Below, piece after piece: positions 37,031-49,900 of a DNA stretch of 64,000 nucleotides. This stretch comes from Echinococcus granulosus (Eukaryota; Platyhelminthes; Cestoda; Cyclophyllidea; Taeniidae). The notes under the pieces are model-generated. The model was not told the DNA's origin and did not search any database. It saw nothing but the letters and a program-made list of their open reading frames with translations. The stretch's first letter is position 1; each line of letters starts with the position of its first letter. The position numbers and the translations under genes were made by a program. The stretch is taken from positions 966,523 through 1,030,522 of the forward strand of contig NW_020170393.1 in assembly GCF_000524195.1 (NCBI RefSeq), written 5' to 3'.

Positions 37031-39569
37031 TCAGGGCGTGATACTCTTAAATTTGTCGAAGCTCGTCTCCATATCGAACAAGAGTTGTCGACCCTGAGTG
37101 GGTGATAGCTCTTCTGATGCATCCATCGGTTCCATGACATCAAGCCTACAGAAAAGCACAAGTAGTCATGATATATCCTCATCTACTGCGACATGAAGGG
37201 ATTAATGACGCTAAAAAGAGGCCCTGCTCAAAGAAGCTTTGCTCAACATCAGTTCAATTGAAAAAAAGACCCATTGCAACGTAGCTGGGTAACGGTACAT
37301 CAGGCACCAAAATAACGTCACTTCTTCCCTTTAGAGGCCTTATTTTTTATCAAAATGAAGTAAATGAAAAGGTGACATTTAAAAGCGAACGGTAACCCAG
37401 AGGAGTAAACAGCTATGAAAGAGCACATATTAAGAGAGAAATTTGATGAAATTTAGGTGCATTTCTTTTTGCCGAAATGGCCTACAGGCTGCCTGAGTGA
37501 CAAACATAGTGTAAAATTGGAATAAATACCAAAAAGTATTATCATAATTATCCTCAGTAATGCTCACACCACTGGTAGTGTGACAATCATGCTTGATCAC
37601 ATGACTCCTTGGTAAGAGCACAAGGTGATTCTTCATGTACTCCACACCGCTGCACAGTAGCCTCCGCGTTAAACTACACTCAAGAGATTGGAGAATTTGT
37701 GATGAACACAGTGGCAAACTGTTGCAAAGCTCTGTGCAAGTACTAAAAAAGAGAACTTTTGCGACTCGTGGAACTTTGCATCATGCACCCAGAACTATTT
37801 TTCCCCATTTCATGCCCGATAACAGCACAATGTGCGCCATGGAGAAGTTAAGGTGGTAAACATAATTTACACAGTAAAAAGCATTATTTCTAAAGCGTAG
37901 TATTAACGCCTCTAGGAGAGGTTCTTCTAGCAAGAGAGTAAAGTAGACGTCGACAGGTAAACACGCCCTACTTAATTCAATAGAGTAGAGGGTCCGCTCA
38001 CCAAATTAACAAAGCAAAAATGCAGCATTAAGACGTATATTTGTAAGAAACTCACCAGTGCTTTATTCTCTTCTTGCCATCAAAGTCGGAAGGGATGAAG
38101 GAGAGGCCGTGCATACACTCCCAGAGATTGCGAATATCGGGCTGAATCTAAAATACCCCAGGCATAGCATTATCACAGTAGCCTCCAGACGATAATATTA
38201 ACAGAAACTACTGCGAGTGCGGTATTTAACAATGATACTAAGTGGCACTCGCTTAGAAAGCTTGTAACAATCAGCATGCAATCATTCATACAGGCTTACT
38301 TAGGAAAGCGTGGCGAAGCAATTGCCAGCTAGTCGGATTGGCTATTTAGGAGGTAAAATAACACCGAAGCGACGTACCTGGTCCTTAGCTAATTGATCCA
38401 TGTTTAGTCTGTCGATAGTGGTGATAAACAGCTACAGAGAAAAAGATGAGTGACACTGAGGAGTAAAGAAACAACGCGAATAAGCCTGGTGTTAAATACG
38501 ACACAGCACAGTACCTCGGTACAGCGAATGAGAAGCTTTTTGTCACGATCTTCAATGGTGAGGCCTTCGTTGATGACTTTCAAGGCGCCAGGGCAATCCA
38601 TCTAGCCAAAATACAAATGCGTAATATTTCTAAATGAACAAGATGACAAATAGATTGGTTTTGAAGGAAGGAAACGGGAGAAAGCAATGAAACGTTTACC
38701 TTGTATTTTTCCACAAATGACTCCACAGTCGAAAATTCGCTTTTGACTAACGAAAAAGCCCCTTTGAATTGGGATAATAACTTCCGACACGAAGTGGCAT
38801 ACCTAAAAAGTTGCAAAGCTAAAATTTGAGGACAGTACAAACATTTGTTTAAGTAATATATTCCATTTTTCAAAAACTCAATCATTTGCAGAAACTAACG
38901 TTGTCAAAGAACTGTTAAGCATATACATACATAAAAGCGGTAGTAGTTTCAATTCACGAAGTCAGTCAATAGAAACGCAAATGGGGGGACCTCAGGTAAA
39001 AGACCAAAAGGAATAAAGTCTAACAAATTGCAAAAAAATTAAAAGCAATCAGCAAAAACTTACTCTTCTTCCTTGATACAATCTTTAATATAGGCCTTTT
39101 GAAGAAACTGAAGCGTATTGATGAGGGCGTAGACTTCTGCAAGATTGCGGATTCTGCAATTATTGAAAAATGCACGTTACAAGAGTCTGCGTAAGAAATA
39201 ATGAAGGCAAGAGCATCCAAAGTAAGTTAAAAGAAAGTAGCCAGTTTCAACAATACGCACAACTTCAAAGCTTATCAGTAGGATGAAAGGATGCAGGTAA
39301 CAGCGCTGAGTTTCTAAAACATTTTAAAACCAAACTAGCACAGCAAACTCAATGTAAAATTAGGCGGATTAGCACCAGAGGTAGTAATTACGGCTAAGAT
39401 GCGCCCATTTGACCAAGCGGTAGGAATGAGTAAGTACATTAAATGTATTCGGATAACTATGAAACAAGTGCTCACTTCTCCCGTTCGCTAGGTGTTTTCC
39501 ATAGCTGCACTTCCTAGATACCATAGTTGCACTAAAAATGCTAGGATTTACCTCATACAAGTTCGCCAT
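37031..39569 (-). CDS. VPS28: ESCRT-I subunit VPS28
   Basis: Subunit of ESCRT-I, which sorts ubiquitinated cargo into multivesicular bodies. Its C-terminal helical bundle recruits ESCRT-II. Exons, in transcription order: 39569-39552 (18 nt), 39513-39476 (38 nt), 39153-39064, 38802-38700, 38601-38515, 38431-38378, 38147-38056, 37145-37031. All phases close, giving 198 aa (human 221). The reconstructed protein follows VPS28 throughout: MANLYEEVQLWKTPSERE, NLAEVYALINTLQ, KAYIKDC, the N-terminal core segment ending VEKYKMDCPGALK, then FITTIDRLN, IQPDIRNLWECMHGL, and C-terminal GRQLLFDMETSFDKF. The first two exons are very small and would be missed by automatic prediction. A possible spliced-leader acceptor (AG at 39592-39591) lies just upstream of the ATG. 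The 910-nt last intron shows nothing. Confidence 0.92.
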
Positions 39570-40907
39570 CGACGCCGAACGGTCAGATTACTAACAGCCA
39601 GCGAAAGTTTGAAGGGGTTGCAGGCTTGGGTAGATATACTAAACAAAAACAACAAATTGGGACAACAAAAAAAGCAAAAAAATGGGACATTTTGCTTCAA
39701 CTTTTTTTGTTGGTCGTGTCCATGGCAAAAATTTCTACGAACAACAATAAGCTACTGAAGTACAGCACTAGGACCTCAAAACATTTATAAGGCTATGCAT
39801 TACCACGCATAATTTCAGCTTTTAAATCTTTTGTTATTAAATTACTTTGCTTTTGAGTTGTGCAATGCACATTGTACATATTTTAAATGCACATATTTGC
39901 AAGCCCTTTAAAGTACGACTTCCTATATGTGCAAATAATTTCAACAATACTTACAGCGTTTAATTGTACAAAAAAATTAAAGTTTTATAAATATATAACT
40001 CTAATAACTGACTGGGCTCAAAAGTTATTACCCCAGGCAGCATCCTCCCAGCCACTGAGTTCTATTAAGCAAAATCGCAGTGATTTACTCAGAAAGACAC
40101 CCCTTTAAAAGCATTTTCGTGTGTAGGCATTTTTCTTATTTTCCCGTCCTTTGTTAAGACGATTTGCATCACAGAACAGGGGAGACGCCGGCGTGTACCG
40201 GTGTGGCCCGAAAGATTTACCACCAATGTAACTGCAAGGGGGAGTCCTTTAGCACACACAAAACTGGAAACGCGAGGCCAAACAATACGTCTTAGCAAAA
40301 TATAAAGTATATATTTACTTTTTAAAAATCAGGAATTCTTTTCAAATAAGCTTATGTATTATAGGATCATATCCTATGTCTAATCGCCTTGAATGGGGAA
40401 TAATGCTCGCTAGTCTTACATTACTTTGTCTATTTTGGGGGGGAAAATTATTTTTTAACGTGATTTCAGCACTCTTTTTCGGTTGAACAATTCATGCATG
40501 ACCCTGGCTCGCTTGCAGTAGGGCCTTTTGTTACGTTGATGTAGGTTGTCGCTGGCTAAATTGGTTGCGACTTGGTTTCATGCGTTAAGCCCATTTTGTG
40601 ATAATACATCTCTAGTCCCTCCTGCAGTTTTGTCTATCTGATCAGTGGTCTTACTTTTGATGAAAATTTTACCTACAAGCAGGATTCCTTAAACATTTGC
40701 CCTCACTCCCTCAATTCATCTATGAGACTGATTAAACATTTTGGGAAAGGCTACATTTTGTCGTATGTACTCATCCCCTATTCGAAATCTGATGCAAAAT
40801 CTTTGACTCCTATTCCAATAACTAGTGCAGTCAGGCTTTATGTGTATCGACTTTAGCTTCACTTTTCTTCCTTTTATGTAGTGTACACCCGTAATGCCTC
40901 ACTTTTA
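39570..40907. other. Intergenic region between divergent VPS28 and TEX2
   Basis: About 1.3 kb of AT-rich DNA separating the two start codons. It must hold both promoters. A 3' splice site consensus (ttttatgtag ending 40880) lies 27 nt before the TEX2 ATG. No gene recognised. Confidence 0.45.
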
Positions 40908-43900
40908 ATGTCATCGCGGCGCTTAGCGGATCTGATGCATCGCAAACAAGAAGAATTCGACGATGTCTTGAATTCCTTGACGTTCTCTTCTACCGCAGAA
41001 AATGACATAGGTGGCCTTGATGCGGCGCTGCAACGATTTGCTGAGCAAAAAGCCGAAGCATCTATGAAACGTCGAGGTCCGGTAAGAATATAATATGTAT
41101 TTTATCGAGTATTGGACTCCTACCATCTAGTTTTAAAAGGACTCATAGTTTGCATTTAATCCGTGTAAATCAGATTCGCTCATCTGTACTTGTATATATA
41201 ATTGTTCTTAAGGAAGTTTTGCCTTATTCCGTAGATTCAGGGTATCCCTGATGACGATCCTGAACCCATCCAGTTTGAACTGGCTGAAGATATTGTGGCG
41301 TCAACCGAAAACTTCTTTTATGATGCCGATTCTCCCTGCATTCTACCCAGTTCTACACCTTCACATATCAATGAGGAGGAGTTTGTTTTGCAGTCCAGAC
41401 GCAAACATTCCCTGGGAGTTGAAGTGCCGTAAGCACATGTTGTTTTTTCCTAATTAGCTATTTCTTAAATCTTTTTAAGCTGTCTTTGAGACTTCTTCGT
41501 AACTGTCAAAGCCCTCCATCATAATCATTTGTGAAAAGGATTAAGTATTTTCTCTTTTTCGTGATTTTTGTGCTATTCTTTTTCGGTCTAATCATGAGGT
41601 TTATTCGAGTTTTTGGTGTTTTATTAGTCGTTAGAAATATGGGTACCCAAGTCTAAACTTTTCTCTGTTGATAATCAATTGGATGTGGCATTCTTTTCTG
41701 GATTCCCTGCGTCGAATCCAGTGGTGATGCTTATTCGATTTGAATAAGAAGTTACTGTGTAGCTTTGGGGCTAGGGCTAGAGTGCTGCTTAGTGCAGTCA
41801 TATCTACTTCTTCTTTTTACCTCAAAGAGTGTCAAAACTAATTCGATTGGTGCCTTTTAATCTAGTTAAGCCCTCAAATTGTTGAGAGAGCGGCTTCTGG
41901 ACGAAAAATTAATAAAATGGTCGGCCATTTTTCAACCCGTTTCAACCGCAGGGTCGTGTCGCATCAGTTTCCAACGTCAGGACTGTTTCTCAATTGGACA
42001 TAGCATAGCACTTGAGGCCACACCTCTTATCTTGTTTCTCTGACACCGATGCTGTGTATTTGTTCAAGTTCCTTCGCACATTGATGCCAGTCCGCTCTCC
42101 GGAGTCGTTGAAGCATCATGCTGATGGGCAGTAGTTATTTCCGCCACGTGGCAGTTCGGGTGTTTTGACACAACAATAAATAGCGCTTAATTTTGATTAC
42201 TGGTAATTTTCACGACAAATGGTCAACTTCCTGGAAAACTAATCTGAGCTATCTTTAAAGTCCTATCTTTTTGTAGAGTTTCTAAACTATCTTATGGTTG
42301 TGACGTTGCTATAACCACACAACGATTGTTCTCCTCGTGACACTTCAAAACATCTATAGCGGTCGTAACGAGGGTCAGTTCATGTCCTGACAGCGTTTAT
42401 TCTATCGATGAGTAGAGAGTGTGTTCTTTGCTTTTTTCCAGTTCACATAGACTTAGCTGAAATCAGTGCTGTGTTGTTTTTGAAAATGGTCGTAGTATCT
42501 TCATCACCATCATCATCGTATGCATCTGTTATGTGCTTTGAACAAAAGAATGCGGGCTTTTTTAGTTGCCATAGCAGAAGACTTTTTACTGCCCTCGTAA
42601 CTTTCAACTTCCCTTGGTCATATTTCCCTTTCATGCACCCTCAAGCCATTTTTGCACATCGTTTTACACTTTCCTGTGCCGTTTCGCTCAACCCTAGTGA
42701 TTTTGTTATTTGCCAATAGGAATGGTTTACTGACACTAATCTTTAAGCGTCATTGCAATTAAAAAAATGTCACATGACTGTTGTGGCTAGGTTCGGAGCA
42801 AGTGGTGCATTTGTTTCTTTGTAAATTACACGAACAGATTCATCGAGTACGGGCAGACTCTGGGTACATCAATAATTTTTACATGGACTACCCCGCTCTG
42901 AATTACAGGGAGTAACTGCAAAATTGAAACCTCTTATTCACTTCAATAAGCCATACCATTACGGCGCTATGTTTATTAGTAGCGGACGAAATGCAGAGAG
43001 CCGGTTGTCTCGCCATTGAGCGGAAGTGAAACTCACGAAGTCTATGGGCCCATGCAATTGAATCTACAGTTAATCAAGGCATCAAACCACTACAGTTCGT
43101 GGCCTAATACTTGGAAATCTCGCGCATAATTTTTTCAACTTACCTTTTGTACCAAACGAGTGGACGAATAATGATGGATCTGGACAATACCAAAAAAGAA
43201 AGCTCTTGCTCAGCGAATTTGTGTTTTGTTCCTGTAAGGCAGTTTACAGTATCCACGCAGCACTTCTTGGAGAATGCTCAGCACGGGGAAATTATGGGTG
43301 ACGAAAGCTAAATAACCCTTCTCCAGCAAATTAAGAATTGTTATAGAGATTATGTTGACCAATTGCTTAGAGAATCATTGTAAGCGACATGAAATGCGCT
43401 TGGCATGATCCAAGTCCTACAAGTGCTTTCATCTAAAGAGTATTTTCTTTAATGAGTTTTTCTCAGAGTAAAGCAGAGGATTTTTTCCTGCTTACGAAAA
43501 TTGGGAAAGAAAGTCGAGCTCCACACTTCTGGTGCTTTATTTATAATTTGATACCATTGCTTACTTTGCCAAACTATCCGCTTTAACTGCTACTCATAAA
43601 CTAGAAAAAGGTGTATGTTTGTCTCCATTTCAAGGGCACTCTAACGTTATTGTCGTAAACTCAACCAGTCCGTTTTCACCTTCTATTTGGATGCTATTAG
43701 CTATCGCAAATTGACAGAGTACGTATGCCGCACATACGTGACGTCGGGATGTTAATAGAGTTTTGCCTATTTCATTGTGCATGAAAGTTGGGCATAGTCC
43801 CAAAATTGTGAACCCATAAATTAATGCTGGACTACGGCTTTGCAAATATGCTTTGTTTTGCAAAGGACTTCAAGCACACTCAGCTGCAGCACGACATATG

Positions 43901-46900
43901 GCGGGATGTTACGGGCTCTTTGAAGACGACCATACATCCGTCGGTGACGATCTTGGGTGTGGTGGCTCCCAGCTCGCAGATAAATCATCCACCCCCATCA
44001 CATTCAGCCGGCGCGTAAAGCGTCCAATTCTGAATGCTTGAAAAATGCGCGATGTGTCTTGAAATTGCATGGGACATGTTGCAGTTGTGAATATGACACG
44101 ACTGTTTACAAATATTTTCAATTTCGGAACGTTAGTGCACACTGGCTATCCTAGAATGATTCAGGCCCGCTGACAAGTCTTCGTATGTTGAAGCTGCTTT
44201 GGAGGTAGTGGATAGAAGCTGAGCGGATAAATAAATGGATCCGAAAACCCTGTGTGTTGATACAAGTGCAGTATCCACTTCTAAAAATTTCCTTTTTGAA
44301 ACTCCGATGCCTTAGTCTTGAACTTCCCTCTTAATACCAGCTGCGGTGATGTGTGGCCTCCTTTGTCATTTTCACCTGTGCTTTCAAGGAGTCCGTTAAG
44401 AGCATGCAGTCGTCAACAGAATGGTGGTCACAATGCAGAACTGCCCGCGTCGACAGGTTTTAGGGACTTGCGACTGCGGCGTTGGCGCCATCGACGTCGC
44501 ACCGTCTCACTGATGGAGAGCAGTGGTGAGGCTCATAGTCTCCGCGTCTTCGTTTACCTCTCGCCGGTCGACATTCTCACCTATCTTCAGCGGCCCTTCC
44601 GTCGTTCTCTCCGCAACACCCCCGACTCCACCGACCCTGCTGCCTCCGCCGCTGTCTCCCTCCCCGATGTTCGCGTGGAGAATGGGTCTCTGCACTTTAA
44701 GTGCTGGGCTCCCTCCAGTTTGGTGGGTTTTTGCAATTTGGTTCACTTTGTTAGCTCTGAGTGTTGGAGCGATTGAAAGTGACATGATCGGAGCCACTCA
44801 CGCCACCATGGTTACCTCAACTTGACGCAATAAATTGACGCGTTTTTTAATAATCTTATCATTTTGCTTTAAATGTTATGAAAAATTGGTCAGTCGTAAA
44901 TGTTATGTCCTTTAAGTTAACCTACAGAAAATTTGTTCTTGTTCACCATTTCGGTCTACAATCTATGATTTTCCCCAATCAAGCATAAGCTCTGCAAGTT
45001 GCTCAAGAAACGGTAAATCCTGCCCCAGACACCACCGTTTATGCCTCGCTTTACTTTCCAACTATGTTCTCTATTTCGCATATGATCATGCGATCATCAA
45101 GTGCTGATTTTAATAATAAAAGGGGAAAGTTGTTACTCGATAAAACACTATCTCGGAAATGTGGAGGATAAAGATAAGGAATGATGAGGTTAAGCCAGTA
45201 TCTCCGTTCCTCCCTCCCACCCTAACTAAAGTAAACATCGCCTCACGTATGAATTTTGCAGCAGTGTGAAGTCCTGTGCTGCCTTGATCTAATAAGATTG
45301 GAGCTTTCTCCTAAGAAGAGGCAAAAAATGTCTTTAAATCGCATGACACGATTATTCACAATGATTTGCAATTTTGGAGAGCTAGTTACACACTGCGTAT
45401 CCTAGAATGATTCAGGCCTACTGACAAATTTTAGTATGTGGAGGCTGCTTTGGGGGTAAACAGAGCTAAGTGCGTAAATAAATGTGTATCAGAAGGTCGT
45501 GTGTGGCGGAATACACGTAGTCGTATTCACTTCCTAAAATTTGCTTTCTTTTTACAAACTCAACTGTCTTACACCTGAACGCTCTCGTTGCTCCCTTATG
45601 AATGTGTAGGAATTTGGGTTGCATAGCCAGAGCTTCAAGTCGTCTGATTAGAAGTATACTCGAACGAGACTAGTTAAGTACGCCTAATACGATAGGTATT
45701 TAATATGCCTTACAAGTAAGGAAATATAAGACTGGCTCACTCATCTAATGCCACAAATCACGGCTCCTACGGCCATCAATTTATCCAACCTTTTTTGCGT
45801 TCAGGTGTGTTCACCAAACCCCACCGGTTTGGACCTTGGGGGAGTTAACCGTGTGGTTGAATCTCAACCACGAACGCACAACACAACAAAGAAACCGAGA
45901 GAAGCAGAAGGGAAGAGAGACGTGCTGATGGTACCGGAGGCCGAGAGACTCGATAATGGGTTCGAGGCTGCAGAAGAAAAACAGGTCAGATGGCGTAGGA
46001 AAGAGCCTCAAAAAGACAACACCGTCTCTGCCGTGTCACATGAGGTGGAGGGCGTCTCATCGACTCTACGGGATGCAGAGACAGCCAGTATGGCACCGAC
46101 AATCCTTTCAGTCAGCGAACCATTCGGAACGGAGTCTCCAGGGCTGACTTCTTCGCAGCCACCACCGTCACAACCTCCGTCGAAACCGAAAAGGGCAAAA
46201 AGGTCAAAACCTAGATTCTCCATGTTCAGGTAAGGGCTTTCTCATTCTATTTTTTGATGCGCTTTCTGTTTGGATTGATGCCATTTTTATGGACTTACCG
46301 AGATGTTTTAGCTAGAATTCCTCCTTGTTCTTTCACTCATTGTCATTGCACTCGGTTGAAAAACAGACCAAAATTATGTACTAGATGTGATCCAGTTTAC
46401 ATCAAAATCATTGTATTCCCTTGATTTGGGGAAGGTGAGTGCACCGATCATGTCAGAAGTTGCATTCTCCCTACTGCGTTGTTCTTATTTCTTTGATACT
46501 TTAATTTCTACACTTACATGGTTCCATCTTCATAATTTTATGTACGTAAGTATTGCTAAGTCTACTTTAAGTGTATTCATCCATTTATCTACCCATTCAC
46601 CCATGCATCATACCTTGTTCTCACTTGACAGACTATATATGTTCGGTGGTGTTCTGGTGGCTCTTCTATCCTGCTGTTGGTTGCTCTCTCTCTCACCCTT
46701 CCTCTGGGGCGCAGTTGTGGGCAGTTTCGTGACTTATTGTGTCCTTCGTCTCTACCACCTTGCCATGGCCTTCCTCTACTACCCCTCCGAACGCTACCGC
46801 TGCTGCTTCACCGGCGCCTCACCAGGCGCGACTTGTTGCAGCCTACACAACTCTCTCCTCTCCGCTTGGCGACCGCCCTACGCGGGTCCCCTGGTGCTTC

Positions 46901-49900
46901 CGCAGCTGCGCGATCTGCAGGCCCCGCCAGTACCCCAACTGGCCGATGAGGACCTGCGATCTGGGCCCTCAAGTGGCCCTCTGGGTGAGTGTCTCGGCTA
47001 CAAGCTGGACAAACACAATCGGCCGATCTACAGGGCCTGGATGAATGAGGTACGGGCTCCTCAAGCGTTAATGTGGTTTCAGTGTTCCTGCTTTTGTGTA
47101 TCTTGGCAAATACATCCGCCTATGGCGGGTGGCTTCCCTCTGTAGCTCTTTAATTTACTACCCAACCAGTGAATACTGTACTGCGCTATGAAGACTGCAT
47201 GAAGGAATTGGATTGGTCGTTAATATGAATGACAAGAATAGAATACTAAAGGGTCAGAGTGGTTAACTTCACAATTGAAACGTTTTTCATTGCGCTACTT
47301 TACTGCGTAGTCCTCTTCTTGTTCTCTGTGTGTCGTTCCATTGCTGCCTGTGGTTACTCTTCCGTTTAGATTAACTTAAATTATCTTTAATGCAGAAACG
47401 AAGATGACAATGTGAATTAACATCCCAGTGTACCTTTTTCATGGTAGTGCACGTCGTGGATTCAAATGGGCTTTTTAAATTAACACACCCTCTCCTCTAC
47501 TTGGCTAAAAAGGCTGAATATTCCATAGCAAGTAACTGTTTTCATTAGGGGCATTTGACAGGAAGCGGTTTAATCAATCCCACATTACCAGTGTAGGGAG
47601 GAGCTAAATGCGATTTAATCAAGGGTCACATGGTGAACCTTTTCATGTCAGCAAAGTGCCACGCATGACCGATACGATTAAATAAACCTTCTTACTGAGG
47701 TATTGCTAGTACAAATAAAAGGTATGCGGTGTTTATTTTGGCCTGTTGCTCCCTTCCCTGTCCCCCATAGTACGATTTTTCGTCAGTTCTCGAAGACGAA
47801 TTAGGTTGTCGCTGGAAGTGGTGCGTGCTCGTTTCTAGTCACCTTACAATCTGACTTTTGGATCAGAGCTGTAATGCACTCCATTTCGCATCGTGCCATC
47901 CTTGACTCTTTCGATTGGTCATTTCTACAATTAGTTGATCATGGTTTTGCTGTTAAATGGGCTGTCAAACCTAAACCATTAAGCGAAAGTTTGTCGTTTG
48001 TCAAAGTCTTGCCCAACACAACAATTGTTTTTTTGGCCTTTATCAAGTATGTTGTAGCACCCTGAGGCCTCTCTGCAGGCGAAGGAAGAAATGCTACTCG
48101 AGCAAAATATGTGTTGTCGACCTACAATAGGGCTCGGGGCTATTGGCATAGTTTGGACGTCATGCCGCCGGAGAAGGTACAATACGAGGCTCCCAAGTGG
48201 CCAGTCACCGAATCCAATAGTTAAATAAACAATTAATATTAAAATATGTACGTGTATGTTTTTGATGTGCTGTTTTAAGCTTGGCAACCAACTCCATCTC
48301 CATTAGTAAAGTTAGAATCGCTTTTCGGCGCTCAATGAGACTCGTCACTCTTTAATTGACGTTTGGATTTATGCCCTAAATCCTACCAACCTGCATACCT
48401 ATCATTTCTTCGCAATTGCTTGTCTTTATGGGCTACGAGTGAGTGGAACCTTTTGATCTCACTGCGAGGCATTTCATTTTGTAGCACTCGACTCATTTTC
48501 GTCGCTTCCGTCGGCCAAAGTTAATCTATCATTTCTTCAGTAAGTGGTTTTAATGCGGGGATGCTAGCCCCATTTTATTTGTCCTCCCGGTATGTCGTGC
48601 TAGAGGACATTTCACTCCTAAATTCCTGAAATGCAAATTTGTCGTGTTTACAAATTCTGTCCAATCAGATTCGAAGGTTGATTGCCTCTTCGAGGTTAGG
48701 GTCAAATTTTGTTGTCACTGAATGCTAAAATGGGTCATGCCTTATCCATCTACTTTCTGTTGAAGTTGTGTAGAAATATTCTTCCATCTGGACATGTTTT
48801 GGTACCTTCAAAAAGTGCAATTTTTGACCCTAAGGATAGTAAACCGTCGCTTCAGAGAATCTCACAATGGAATCTTTGAAGTCAAAGATGAAGTGTCTCA
48901 TTCTACAGCATTCAAATCATTTTTACCGCTTTTTGTTCTTTGATTTCGTGAGCGGAATTCTCCTCCAAGAGCCAACTTTAATACGGGTGCGGTGCTCTGA
49001 TGGTGGTGCTAAATGTTTTGCCAATCTCAAGACGTTGTTATTATATATTAATAATAAGTAAAGCCGTTGGTTCAACGAATTGTAGCTACTTTTGAGGGGG
49101 ATGTGAGAATCGCATCTCACCTACCTGTATCTCTCCCTCTCACCCACTGACAGATTGTCTCCTACTCGCCGGATACCTATCACATCAACAGCACACACTC
49201 GGTGTTTGTGACACTGGAGGGGACTCACCTGCGTATCCAACGTCCCCGAAAAAACGTTCCCCGACGCGCCATGTTCAATGTGCCGGTGCCGCCGAGCTGC
49301 GGAGTGCAGTTCATACATCAACGCATCTATGATATGCGCAAGGTCACCGTCTCCCTCCTGCCCCGTGGTCTTATAGAGAAGCGGTTATGGAGCAAGAAGT
49401 ATCCCATCTGTCTCACCGTAAAAAATGAGCGGGTAGGCTCTCAGTCCGTTCCTTGACCTTTACTTTCTTTTTTGGGTCAAAATTATTTCCCATCTTGAGT
49501 CACACACTGTGCATTCCGGTGGCAGTCTTAACAACTTTCCTACCACTACCGCATGCACATGATGCTCCAACTTTCGTATGTGAACGCGACTGCCACAAAT
49601 ACTTGAAATACATTCTTTTTTAGCAGTTAATCATAACTACTAGTAGCACCAAATCGTGTATCAACTGAAATAATGAAGCAGACGTAGGACATTTTCGACC
49701 TAGAGTTAATTCTACTCTTCATTTTTCAGGTGGCATGTACAGTGAGCAAAAACGTGACTTGTCACTGGGGCCATATTGGAGTAATGTAACAATTAGGCGG
49801 CTGTAGTGGTCAAATCGTTTTTTTAGTAACGAAAGTGTTATTGTGTGCCTCTACCATGGCTTTTGTTCTTATCCTTACCGAAAAGTGCTATTAGGCGGCT

